64,000 nt of DNA from Apodemus sylvaticus (lineage: Eukaryota > Chordata > Mammalia > Rodentia > Muridae): assembly GCF_947179515.1 (NCBI RefSeq), contig NC_067472.1, forward strand, positions 175,917,078-175,981,077, written 5' to 3'. Each line of letters starts with the position of its first letter. Position 1 is the first letter of the stretch. A program made the translations under genes and the position numbers. Of this stretch, positions 11,300 through 21,850 are shown piece by piece. The notes beneath the pieces are model-generated. The model did no database searches and was not told the origin of the DNA. It saw only the letters and a program-made list of their open reading frames with translations.

Positions 11300-11365
11300 T
11301 TCCATAAACATTTCCTAATGTCCTGTAGTGTGCCAGGGTCTGGGCCAGATATGGGGTATAGAGAC
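11300..11365 (-). mobile_element. L2-like fragment
   Basis: 'cataaacatttcctaatgtc' then 'tagtgtgccagggtctgggc' resembles the reversed 3' end of L2. This is a weak, short match by eye. Confidence 0.4.
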
Positions 11366-12059
11366 CAGCCAAGCTTGGAGTTTGATCTTGTCAAAGCTCT
11401 ACTGATCCTTTGATCCTCCCAGGTGCCTTCCTGGAGACTCCATGGGGACTCCGCAGTGCTTACTGAAATGCATGAACCTTGGGAGCATATACAGATACAG
11501 CCTAGTGGAGACTAGCCAGAGATTTAAACACATACTTCTGAGCCTCTGGCTTGTCTCCACACCATGCCATGTAATTCAACTCAGTCTGGTGCCATCGACA
11601 GGTGCCTTGCTCTCAGCACATGCCCGACTATCTTCACTCAAGTCTTAGACTGGTCAGCCCTTCTGTGGAATTGGGATTTTCATGAGTCTTCCCTGGCCTC
11701 TGGTGTACTATTGACCAGAGCTGGAGGGGTCTGTTCTTCAAGGGCCCGGGGGAAGGCAGAGGCCCTGAATGTGACATGGTTGTTTCTACGTGCATTCTAG
11801 TAGCTTCTTAGCAAGGCAATGTTGGGTGAATGGTGACTAAAGTCTGCATTTACCCAGGTGACCCTGGAGACCACTCTCAGTGTCTCTGCTCATTCACGTA
11901 GCTCAGGCTGTCTGTGTGAGTCGAAGGACAGCCACCAAGTTCTGGAAACACGCCTTCTCAATATTCGATCACTGTGGTTTCTAGTAAGAAACTTTACTCA
12001 TTTTTCCCAAGTTGAAAAAAAGAAAAAAAAATCAAGGTAAAAAGCTGAATGTGAGTGAA

Positions 12060-12165
12060 ACAAGGTTTTGATCCCAGGATTTGGCAAGGTGAGGCAGGAG
12101 GATTGCAGATTTGAGAACATCCTAGGCTACAAAGGGAGGCCCTGTCTGCAAAGGAAAATAATCAT
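12060..12165 (+). mobile_element. Old B1-like fragment
   Basis: 'tgaggcaggaggattgcaga' with 'catcctaggctacaaaggga' is a B1 middle with many changes. Confidence 0.6.
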
Positions 12166-12923
12166 GGGTGGCAAGTGGAAATTTAGAAATGCAGGTGCGG
12201 AGTGGTTGCTGTGGGCTTCACGCTGAGTGTGGGGGTCGAGGACCGTTGGGAGTCATCCACACCTTAGCAAAAGCGATGTGTGTATGAGTCCCTACCAGCG
12301 ATGCCCGGCAGAACTCTATCCTTTCCTCCAGCTGACAAGGCTCACCAGACACTCTAGAGCTGACGACGGGCTATTCAAGTCACAGGTCCTCTGCAGGGCA
12401 CATTCTAACTTGGAAGTACACAAACTTTAGGTGTGAGGAAGATAACTCAGGTTGAACCTGGCTGGGCAGTATAGATCACCTGTTTAATCTCAAAAAATGT
12501 CCAGAGAGTTGTGATGGACTAATTTGGCAGGGTCTGCTTGGTCTGGGGTTTTGCACTTCTGACTCAAAAGTTGGCATAGACATTGCCTACAACTCCAGAG
12601 CCGGTCAGGCGTGGCCTATCTTTGTATAACGTGGCAAGGTTTTGTCACCTTCAACGTTCAAATTCACGCACTTGGGTGACGAGAAGCAAACATCGTAATG
12701 ATTGGAGTGTTTTCTGTGTTCGTAGTTTTTCCAGGAGCTCCGATACTCCTAGATGCTCCAGAGATGCAATTGGAATGGTCCAGGCTGCAGCCTCACACAG
12801 AGGTGGGCAGGGGGGACCATGATTGAATTTGTGTTATTACTTAAGTCTCTCTGTGGGATTTTTTTCTCCTTTTTTAAAGGGAATTAAGGGATCTTTTTTA
12901 AGCCTATGACGAAAAAACATAAA

Positions 12924-13050
12924 GGAAGCTGGACACAGTGGCATGCCTTTCATCCTGGAACTCAGGAGGCAGAAGCGGAGAGACCTCTGTGAGTTTGAGG
13001 CCATCTGGTTTAAATGGTGGTTTAAATCGTGAGTTCCAGGTCAGCCAGGA
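12924..13050 (+). mobile_element. B1 SINE, rearranged 3' end
   Basis: The head 'gctggacacagtggcatgcc' and 'gaactcaggaggcagaagc' are B1. Its 'gagtttgaggccatctggt' is followed by a small duplication ('tttaaatggtggtttaaatc') before the remaining B1 tail. Confidence 0.75.
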
Positions 13051-13067
13051 GCTGGCTTAACTTAAGG

Positions 13068-13370
13068 AGGTCAAGATTTATTTTGGCTCATGACTTCAGT
13101 ACATTAAGATGGGGAAGGCCTGGTGGGGTCCATGGCTATGGGGGTGTGTAAAGAGGCACGTCATCGTGGTCATTCTACAGAATGCAACCTGAACAGAAGA
13201 ACCAGGACTGGTATAATCTCCAGAGCTCCCTGGCTCTAGTGCCTACTGCTGCCAGCTGGTCCCCAACCCCCAAGAGCTACATAATCTCCCAAAAGAACAA
13301 GGCTATCCAGTGTCCAAGGGCTTAAAACATAACCCTGTTTCAGATTCAAGCCATAACCCTGTAGCCTTTG
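13068..13370 (+). mobile_element. Unclassified rodent interspersed repeat
   Basis: Opens with 'caagatttattttggctcat' and 'gatggggaaggcctggtggg', phrases shared with a common rodent repeat class. I cannot assign the subfamily. Confidence 0.45.
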
Positions 13371-13374
13371 AATA

Positions 13375-13490
13375 ACTTTCTTTATGGAGAAGGTCTCCCT
13401 ATATAGCCTCGGATATCCCAGAACCCAATAGGTAGGCCAGGTTGGACTCCAACTTCCAGAGATCCTCCTACCTTTGCCTCCTCAGATTTT
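13375..13490 (-). mobile_element. B1 SINE fragment
   Basis: Reversed B1: 'aaggtctccctatatagcct', 'ccaggttggactccaacttc' and 'gatcctcctacctttgcctc'. Confidence 0.75.
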
Positions 13491-13499
13491 TCTTCTTAT

Positions 13500-13890
13500 T
13501 TATTTATTATTCTTTTTTCCCAATGGATATTTTCTTTATTTACATTTCAAATGTTATCCCCTTTCTTGGTTTCCCCCTCCAGGAAACCCCCTCTCCCATT
13601 CTCCCCCCAACCCCTGCTTCTTTGAGGTGTTCCTCTATCCACCCGACTGCCACCTCCCCACCCTTGATTCCCCTACCCTGGGGCATCTATTGAGCCTTCA
13701 TAGGATTAAGGGCCTCTCCTCCCATTGATTCCTGACGAGGCCATCCTCTGCTACATATGCAGCTGGAGCCATGTGTACTCCTTGGTTGATGGCTTAGTCC
13801 CTCGGAGCTCTGGGGGCTCTCGTTGGGTGATTCTGTTGTTCGCTCTGTGAGGTTGCAAACCCCTTCAGCTCCTTCAGTTCGGGCAGATAT
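13500..13890 (-). mobile_element. L1 3' UTR fragment
   Basis: Reverse complement of the same 3' UTR seen at 108-885: 'atttacatttcaaatgttat' at the tail end, then 'ggggcatctattgagccttc' and 'ttgcaaaccccttcagctcc'. Truncated at about 13890. Confidence 0.9.
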
Positions 13891-13949
13891 CTTGCTGTGC
13901 TGACTTTTTCCTTCTCATTAAAGCTGGAAAAGAGGTTAACTTTCCTCTA

Positions 13950-14060
13950 TGCTCTCTCATTTTTCTTCTTTTCCTCCTCTTCTTCCTCTCTCCCATTTCT
14001 CCCTTTCCTTCTCCTCCCTCTCTTCCTCCCCACTCCTCTTCCCTGTGTTCCCCTTTTCCA
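13950..14060. repeat. CT-rich low-complexity tract
   Basis: Irregular pyrimidine-rich sequence just beyond the L1 fragment; no function is evident. Confidence 0.7.
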
Positions 14061-15898
14061 GAACCTAAGGGACAGCTGCACGTTTAGCCTTTTAAAAGCT
14101 TGCTTGATAAAATACTAGAAGGAGTGACGTTTTCCTTGGAATAACTGTTCATGGCAGGAAAACCAAGCTGGGCAAAGTCTTAACAGAGGGTCACCTTCTG
14201 CCGTCAAGGGTTCATGCTGAATCCTAAGCTCGAGGGAGCCTTTGAAAGGGTTGTCTTCTCATATCGTGGGGCCCACCAGAGAGAGCTGCACCTCAGCCTT
14301 TCAGGGGTGCGCTGGAATATAAGAGGCTCAGCAGCAAAGAGCTCTTCATCAGTGCAAGGATACTTCAGGGTCGAAGCCCAGGTCCTCCAAGAGGAGCAGA
14401 GTCCAGGCGGAAGAGGCCACCTCTGGGCCAGCTGAGACAGAGAAGTAGAGACTGTACAAAGTCTGTGGGTATATAGAACAATTCCCTACCTGATCCACCG
14501 GACCAGCATCGATTTCTATTCTGTCTATGCCATTTCTCCATGAAGGTGGCTACCCTCTTTTGAAAGACCCCATTGCTGAGTGATCAGAGGGGGTGTTGAA
14601 GATGGCTGGAGTCTGTCTATTTGCAGATGAGAACATTGAGTGGGGGAACGTGTCCCAGAAGTGTCTTGATCCATCTTGGCGATTTGCCCTCTTGGTCACC
14701 AGAAATGACTTTCTCAATGACTAGACTAGGAGGGAGAGTTGTAAGGAAAATTAAGGGTGAAGAAGAGAAATGTACAGACAAAAGCGAAAGGATGGCTGTT
14801 GTGTCAGGAGCTCCAAAAAGCTGTTAGTTCAGATGCGTGACCCACCATCTCTTGTGAGGATATTTAGAACGACAGAAGTCAGAGGAAATGGTCCTTTTCG
14901 AAGAGGGTGGATTATTTGAATAAGGTGTTTACATGTAGGTTATCAAGAAGTAATCTACTGCTACTGGGAATGAACCTGGGAGCAGCATATTGTGAGGTAA
15001 CAGAATTCAAAAAGGGGTTCCTATGTGGGGGATTGATGGGACCTGCTTTGGCGGGAAGTATTTAAGGATCAGTTTTCCATCACCATAAATACCAGGCCTC
15101 TGCTTACTGCCTCCCTCCAGTCTAGCCTTTATCCCTTCTGCATAACAGAAGCCCAGTGAGTCTCCCCTGGCTCTCTACCTTGACAGGAACGAGGTGACAA
15201 GCGCTGCAACGCCGACAGGGGGCGCCGGAGAGCCCTGGCCTGAGCTCTTCTGGTCTAAGCTGTGGGTCTCCGGTTCTCAGGTAGTGGGAAGTCGCTGTCC
15301 AGCGGATCCAGACTCACCAGGTTTCTTAGAAGTTCCACGGACCCCAAGGGACCCCACATGAGGTTCTACTGGCTTTCTAGAGAGCGGGGAGTGGTCCTTC
15401 CCGGATGTGTATGCTTCAAAGGCCACAGAGGGATGTCGGGGCCACTGGAAGGGGCATCCCAGTTCAGTTTGGGTAGGCGCCTCCAGAGACCCAAGGATAA
15501 GGTCAGAACGCAGTTAGTTCCCTGTCTCCACAAGGCCAAGGAGTGCTGACCGGCAGGGTTAACAGGAGACTGCCACCCTCATTCTATCCCGAGAAAGGGC
15601 CTTTTCTCGGGAGTGCATATGGGCCACTTCCTTTCGACCTGCTTGCTGCTTTGTCCAAACTGTCACTTATGAAGAATCACTTGACTTACAGTCTCAGGTT
15701 CAAAAGACCGCAGAATATAATCAGTTGATCCACGAAGAACTGAAATAAAGAACACCAGCTCCACTCCCAAAGAGATAGTGCTATCCTTGATAATCCCTAC
15801 ATAATAAAGGAGAGGAAAAAAACAAAACCCCAAGCCTTGTATTTTGTCCAGATAGAATTTTAAACACATCAGATTGGAGAATACAAACTTAATTCCTA

Positions 15899-15934
<36 letters not shown>

Positions 15935-16480
15935 ATATATACTGGGTTCACATACCCTTTAGGCCTAAAGAGTCTCAAAGAACCAGCTTGCCACAGGTTC
16001 GGTTCCAGGTTCTCCTAGGCAGAAGGGAGGGGTGTAGAGATGTAAGATGGGGAGAGGGAGGGCAGGAGAGAAAGACAAAGATACTGATTTTCTCCAGAGG
16101 TGGATTTGAGAATCCCGGCAGCAAGTTCCAGGCCAGCGCCCACTGCCTGTAGCTTCTTCAGTCTGGTGCAGCTACCCAACCAAGCCGGATGCTGGTAGCT
16201 CCTCCCAAGTTTCTGAGCCTGGTCCTGGCTCTAGAACTGCTGCTTGCGTCTGCGGGTGGACCCTTCCGCTGAAGCTGAAGGGGTGGTGGGCAGCTGGAGA
16301 GAGCTTTCTCTGTATCTTTGTGTTTGAGGTATGGAGTTTAGAACCCTCTAGTCATCTTGAGGGGGAACTTAGTTCAGACAAGTTGGAACCTGTATTACCT
16401 GAATCAGTGCTTAAGTGTCTCAGTGGCTGGGCGTTTTGTATAATCAATCTCTCTTCATCCCTTCTTAACCGTGCACAGCA
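14060..16480. other. Single-copy flank left of the CpG domain
   Basis: No exon or transposon was recognised apart from a 32-nt poly-T at 15902-15933 (probably a decayed minus-strand retroelement tail) and the CTCF-like site listed separately. CpGs begin to appear near 15180-15400. Confidence 0.5.
15212..15226 (+). promoter_or_regulatory. CTCF-like motif
   Basis: The sequence ccgacagggggcgcc carries the AGGGGGCGC core of the CTCF consensus with CC at the right distance; two upstream positions differ from consensus. It lies about 2 kb left of the CpG-rich domain, a plausible boundary position. Binding is inferred from the motif only. Confidence 0.5.
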
Positions 16481-16484
16481 CAGG

Positions 16485-16532
<48 letters not shown>

Positions 16533-16666
16533 CAGCCCATCTCCTTTATTTGTCAACTCTGTAGGACCTTGTCTTCCTATCAGCACACCCAATGCCACAC
16601 ACATGTCAACCTTTCTTTAAAAGCAAGCTGCTTGTTAGTGTCTTACATACTTCTTTTATTATTATT

Positions 16667-16704
<38 letters not shown>
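16485..16704. repeat. Two (TC)n microsatellites
   Basis: Pure TC runs at 16485-16529 and about 16671-16704, separated by about 140 bp of unique sequence. Confidence 0.95.
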
Positions 16705-16706
<2 letters not shown>

Positions 16707-16929
16707 CCCTCTCCATAATGACACCAGGATCATTATATAATCCCATAACAAAGAGGCTTTTGAGGCACCAGCTTTTGTCAACTCTAGGACAGAGAATTCG
16801 TAATTGCATTATTCGACTTCCCCCCATCTTTCCCGGTTTCCTTGCTTCACAGAAGCTCAACCTCGGCATCACTGAAATCCCCACTTTGATACCTCAGCTT
16901 TTATTATTTACCCAAACATTCGCCTGGAG

Positions 16930-17180
16930 GACCAGCCTGGCAAAGTTGCCTTTAAAAAAGTTATTTTGTTTCGTAATTAAGTCTCGGAGCCCACCGCGAT
17001 GATTATTCTGGACCCATAAGGCAGAGAACCTGCATGACGTTTTTCTCGAAGTTTAATTACCGTATGCTAATTTCCTTGCCTACTACGTGATTAATTAAAA
17101 TCATATTTTCATAATCATTTGGCACTAGTATTGTTTTAGAATTATCATGATCTCCTAAATAGTGTCTGTAAATAAAGTCG
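16930..17180. promoter_or_regulatory. AT-rich candidate regulatory element
   Basis: Repeat-free and dense in homeodomain-type cores: 'cgtaattaagtc', 'tttaattaccg', 'atgctaattt', 'gattaattaaaatc', 'cataatcattt'. It directly precedes the CpG-rich domain. This looks like a deeply conserved element, but that is an inference from composition and motifs. Confidence 0.5.
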
Positions 17181-17436
17181 CCTCTAATGGCAGGCGCGGG
17201 AGGCGAGGCTGAGGACCTCTCGGTGTTTGTATCGCGGCGATTGGCAACATAACGGCCTTATTTACATTAAATACGCCACAAGGTTACAGCGCGGATCAAC
17301 GTCATTTGATCGCTGATGACTCCCTTAAACGCCCGGGCTGTGACTGATTCTTCACGTCCCGCTGTCCACCAAGATTCACCCGGGAGTTTTTTTTTTTCAC
17401 CCCAGAAAAGAAACAGACTTTAAATAGTTTGAGGAG

Positions 17437-17446
17437 CAGGTAAGAA
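17437..17446 (+). other. Splice-donor-like site
   Basis: cag|gtaagaa with GT at 17440 matches the mammalian 5' splice consensus well. It would end a first exon lying in the AT-rich to CpG transition. No transcript evidence is available. Confidence 0.3.
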
Positions 17447-18100
17447 TTACGCGTTTTCCTCTCCCCCTTTCCGCGTCTCTCTCTCTCCTCTCCTCTCTCT
17501 CCGTGGCAATCGCTCTCTGCCTCTCGGCTGGATAAAAAATTCTTTAGTTAAAGGCAGGAATGCAAAGTAGTGACAAGCGAAGGGGCTGATGTATGTCTCC
17601 GTAACGAGTCTGACAATCAGAATGTAGCTCTTGGAGAATAGATAGATTTTAATAAGTGTGTTTACATGAGCTCAAGGTCAGAAGCAAGCTGCGCTATGTT
17701 AAATGGTTTCTTAGTTGCTAGACAGAGAGAAAAAAATGGACGACCACACACCATTCTTTGTAGATTATTATATCAAGGGTTCAGTCTCCGGCTCATCAAA
17801 GCTAAATGCTGAAAGACCTATCTAGTTGCTGTGAATTACGCCAGGGCGACAATGGAGAGCGTTTTTAATGGTACAATGCATTTCACCTACCAGATAGGGG
17901 GAGGCCGAGCAGGGGATGGGATGTCTGCTGGGGTTGGATGATGAGTATCAATGAACGGGGCGATTCTGAAATGAGGTTGATGAAAAGCGAGCCTGCCCTG
18001 CTCGGGCTGGGCGGAGAGCAGTTGGCCGGGCTCTGGCGAGTGGGCGACTGAGGCGCGCGAGCTGGGCGCCCGTCCCCCCTCAGCCCCGGAAAATGATCAA

Positions 18101-18108
18101 GTCAATCA
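18101..18108 (-). promoter_or_regulatory. PBX/MEIS-type motif TGATTGAC
   Basis: The plus strand gtcaatca is the complement of TGATTGAC, the composite PBX-MEIS/PREP site. It lies in an AT-richer island within the CpG domain (about 18090-18200) that looks like a conserved promoter-proximal element. Confidence 0.45.
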
Positions 18109-18201
18109 TGTGGACATGTTTCATTATTCATTGAACACAATCTTTTACAACGCTCGGTTTACGTGCCCGAGTTTGCTCCCGACGCCCGCGTTTAATGTTT
18201 T

Positions 18202-18211
18202 AAGGTAAGGC
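18202..18211 (+). other. Splice-donor-like site
   Basis: aag|gtaagg with GT at 18205 directly follows the AT-richer block at 18090-18200; it would suit the end of a short 5' non-coding exon. Confidence 0.3.
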
Positions 18212-18890
18212 AAACAAAGGTGGTGGGGAGGCCGGGGTTGGGGGTGGGGGCGGCGGAGTGGAGGGGCGCGCGGGTGCCAGGTGGTGGTGGCGGCGGCCCT
18301 GATCTCTGGGAGGTGGCAAAGTGAGTTTGGACACTTGGCGTGGTTCTCTCCCCCCTCTTCCCCTCCCCCTCCCCCCCTCCAGGCGAGGCCTGTAACCCGG
18401 TTGCTTCTCACCCCATCGCGATTAAAAAATATGGTCTAATTAAATATCCGTGGTTGTGACGTTGGCGAGAGAAGCTGTCAGCGGGGGTTAAGAGGAAAGG
18501 GGGGGGGGTGTATGTGGAAGAAGAAGAAGAAAAAAAAAAAAAAAAAACCAGGAGGTGGAAAACCGAGTAGAGGCTGCCACCCGGCATCGAATGGCGCTGG
18601 AGAACTTCGGCGGAGAGCGGGACCCGCGCCCTGGCCGCCGCCTCCCCACCGCAGCCGCAGTCCCGGGACCGTTACTTTGAAAGGGAGTCCCCAGGGCCGA
18701 GCGCTCAGCGCGCCAGTGAGATCCCGCGTCCACCCGGCCGGGCCGGCGCCTCCTGCCTGCGCTCCCGGCCTCAGCTCGCGGCCGGGGAAACTTTCCGCAG
18801 GGTCGGGGGCCGGGGGAGCCGAGAGAGAGGGGAGGCTGCGCGGCGGAAACTTCTCCAGCGACTTTACCGGTTTGCTCCAGTGCCGGGGCT

Positions 18891-18954
18891 GGGGGCGGGG
18901 GGGGGGGGGGCGGGGACGGTCCCCGGCTACCTTTGCCTCCCCCCCCCCGCCCCC
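18891..18954. repeat. Nested G/C inverted repeat with G14 run
   Basis: gggggcgggggggggg at 18891-18906 is exactly complementary to ccccccccccgccccc at 18939-18954. Between them cgggga (18911-18916) pairs with tccccg (18920-18925). The G14 run at 18897-18910 and flanking G runs also satisfy a G-quadruplex pattern. Confidence 0.9.
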
Positions 18955-19800
18955 GCCATCGTACGTGGTGCGATCTGCACTCCACCTAGGAATCAGGAGG
19001 TAATTGGCAATTATTATTTTTTTTAAAAAAATCAAAGTTAGCTGATGCTTACGGGGGTGCCTAACTTGCGGGTGTAGAGGGCGGCCAAGACCTGCCATTT
19101 TGTGTTTGCATCGGCTTCCTGCGTCCTAAGAGCCGGGCAAGGCCCGGCCGAGGTGCCTGGGGGGCGATCCCAGGACCCCGAGACCTTAGAGGCTCCAGCA
19201 CACACGTGCGCCGCCCTCAGCACCTGCCCCAGTCCGGCCCAGGCCCCGGGGGCCCGCGGGGGCCTGAGACACAGAAATAAATAAATAAGTAACAGGTTAT
19301 GGAGGGAAATGAGCCGGCCAGTCCCGAGCTGGAAACGGGAGGCCAATCAGAGTGAAGGAGTGCTGCGGAGTGTGTGTGGAGGGGGGGCGGGGGTGGGGTA
19401 GCATCCAGGAGAGGGGGCCACTGGGGGGTCCTGGGAAGAGCAAGATTTGTTTTTGCGCCGTGGGGGGCTCATCCTCAGCCCAGCCCAAGGCTGGAGCGAG
19501 AATGAACGTCGCTAATAAGGCTTTCTGTTTGCTTCAAGGCATTTTTATTTTAAATTTGAAGATGAATTAAGGAAAACAGTCGTAGGCGGGACTCGAGATG
19601 TATTTTAGGCAAAAATATAATAATATAAAAATAAAAATAAAAAAGAGGGTTTTTCTTTGACGAGTAGAAGTGTCCAGATCTTGATGCTCCCATCTGTTGC
19701 AATGTTCCAAACAATTACAATATAGATTATCTCCGCATACATGGAGGTATGAGGAGTGAGGGAAGGTGGAAATTAGAGCTGTGGAAGTTAGAGAAAGGAA

Positions 19801-19802
<2 letters not shown>

Positions 19803-19853
<51 letters not shown>

Positions 19854-19872
19854 ACCGTGTCCCCCCCCCCCC
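19803..19872. repeat. (GA)n and C12 tracts inside the CpG domain
   Basis: A pure GA run at 19803-19850, eleven bases of other sequence, then twelve Cs at 19861-19872. Confidence 0.95.
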
Positions 19873-20339
19873 TTAACTCTTCGGAGGAAATTCCCGCAAG
19901 GTTTCTCTAGGGACAGGTGGAAAGTTAAGTGGCCCCCATTTTTCACTCCTGATTTGTGAGTCCTTCCTGTTTGTCCGCCTCTTGGCGAGCGCACACTCAA
20001 GTCCCCGAGTTCTCTCCTGGAAGGATGCAGGCGTGGAAGGCTGGGGTCGGTGCGGGCAGAAGCCAGGGGCTGGGGCCTGGGAGGAGCAGGGCGGGGTCCC
20101 GGCCTGGCGCGCGGGTGGCAGCGGTGGCCGGGTTTTGTTTGCAGGATATTGTTTTGTCTAACGGGTGCCTCGCAGGAGACGTGATTCGTCAGCCGCCTTA
20201 GTTTTCACTTGAGCGGAAAATAACGGCGGCTACGCGCGGTCCCTGCCTGCGGGGCTCGAGCGCGCGGTGCGTGTGCAGCCTCCGAGGTGCGCGCGGGTGG
20301 GCGGCCCGGGGCACCGGCTTTAGGACTAGCGGGCCAGGC

Positions 20340-20349
20340 GGGGTGAGTG
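20340..20349 (+). other. Splice-donor-like site
   Basis: GG|gtgagtg with GT at 20343 in a CpG-dense block; a short (GCC)n follows at 20393-20410, as is common in 5' UTR or first-intron sequence. Confidence 0.25.
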
Positions 20350-21154
20350 CGCGCCGAGCTGGCCTTGGGTTCCTCCTGCGCTTCTCTGGGCAGCCGCCGC
20401 CGCCGCCGCTCTGCAGTTTAGCAGAAATCCGACAGGGGCCGCGTTTGCTGAGCGCATCCGGCCGGTTGCAGCCAGAGCGGGGCCGCGGGGCCAGGCCGCT
20501 CGGTGTAGACGTCGGGAGGGGGCCGGAGGGTACTGGTGGGGGTAGCAGACTGGGAGGGGCTCGGGCAGTGGTCTTGGCCCGAGCGAGCACAGCTCCCTGT
20601 CCCTGCTGTCCCCTCGTGTCCTCCGTGAGTTGGGCAGCCCTGCGCGCCAGGGCCTTGGCTTTCCCCCCCATGGTCCCTAGGTCTCCAGGCAGGGCTTAGG
20701 TGAACTTGGGGTGGGGTGTGCTAGCCCATCTGTGTGCGTGCGTGTGCGTGTGCACATGTGTAGAAAGGGAGGTTAGCGTGGAGATCCCGGTTTTCTTTCT
20801 CAGTTTTTAACAACTGGATTTTGACTTTGAGACCAGCTTCGCTCACTGCTTGGGCTGGGAGGGGGGCGATCTTTCCCCATCACTCACATCTTTGTTCATT
20901 GTTCACTGAGTGCAAGGCAGGCGACTTAAAGAGAGGAAAAAAAGGAGGGAGAGAAAGAGAGAGGCAGAAGAGGGGGAAGAAGAAGAGAGAAAGAAGAAGG
21001 GCGTAGGGGGCACATCCGTGTCCCCTCCCGGGTCGTGTTGGAGGGTGAAATAGTAAACCCACGCACGGAGGGTCGCCAGGAAAGTAGACATTACCGCTTT
21101 AATTAACTTCGAGATGCTCCAGCGGCGGGACCTGGCGTAGCCGTGACGCGCCCC

Positions 21155-21355
21155 CATAAATCTGCCGGGCCGGGGCTGCTCCGAGGAACTCATACAGTAG
21201 CAGCGTCAGATTCAACGCGCGCCTCCCCCGGCCGGAGTCCATTTGCATAATTGGATTTTTTTTTTTTTTTGCCTCCTTCCTCCCTGAAACTTATTTGAAA
21301 ACCAAAGTGAAAACCGCGACGACCTGCACACTCAAAAGCAAGTGCCAAGTAAGTG
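21155..21355 (+). promoter_or_regulatory. Candidate core promoter and first exon
   Basis: A TATA-like cataaat at 21155-21161 is followed by a CpG-rich stretch, an octamer atttgcat at 21241-21248, a T run, and a splice-donor-like AA|gtaagtg with GT at 21349. Order and spacing would suit a short non-coding first exon. No coding sequence is visible. Confidence 0.3.
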
Positions 21356-21850
21356 TGCCCTACGGTGGCCTCCGCGCGCCCCGAGGTGAGGGCGCAGCGC
21401 CGGGGGCGAGTGCCCGGCTGGCTCGGGTGAGAGTGTGCAGCGGGCGGGAGAATTGCATCTGTTGGGCTGGATGTTCCAGGAACTTTTGTTTTGTTTTCCT
21501 TTTTGCTTAAAAAAAAAACACAACTCCCAACCCTGTCTCTCCACTTTTCCAGCGTGGTGAGGTGCCTGGGCCACGCGCATAGTTAAGGCGACCCTGAAGA
21601 GGAGATCTTGGGGACACAGTTGAGAGTTGGGTATAGTGGTTTTCTGGGAGGATGACGGGTCCCTGTCGCGGTCGCTGGTCGCTGCCGCTATAGCCTTCGT
21701 TGCCGCGGCATAGAGAGCTGAGCTGCGAGTGAGCGGGGCTGGCTGCCTGTCGCGCCGCGCCGCGGATGCAGTTTGTCGCCAAATGCCTCCCCCATTATTC
21801 TAAGGTTTGTGTCTCAGTGTGTGCGTGCGCTTCTGCGAGCGCTCATGTGT

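Larger units (their letters stand above)
17180..21850. promoter_or_regulatory. Broad, interrupted CpG-rich domain (CpG island cluster)
   Basis: CpG dinucleotides, rare elsewhere here, are frequent in several blocks: about 17190-17400, 17990-18420, 18560-18980, 19070-19300, 20000-20700, 21060-21450 and 21540-21850. There are almost no transposons across nearly 5 kb, although the flanks are full of them. Such wide transposon-poor CpG domains are typical of promoters of developmental transcription factors or their antisense RNAs. I do not recognise the gene. Long open frames on both strands here reflect scarcity of stops in GC-rich DNA. Confidence 0.8.

Noticed and set aside
18478..19098. 206-codon minus-strand frame in the CpG domain (longest frame in the window)
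   Set aside because: Proline/glycine/arginine-rich translation of stop-poor GC-rich DNA; overlapping frames on both strands are also open and no domain is seen.
20198..20699. 157- and 142-codon frames on opposite strands
   Set aside because: They mirror each other in CpG-rich DNA; neither has a recognisable domain or a convincing start.
17000..21850. Search for zinc-finger, homeobox or other transcription-factor exons in the CpG domain
   Set aside because: No homeodomain, zinc-finger or repressor-motif start was found in any frame, so no gene name is offered.
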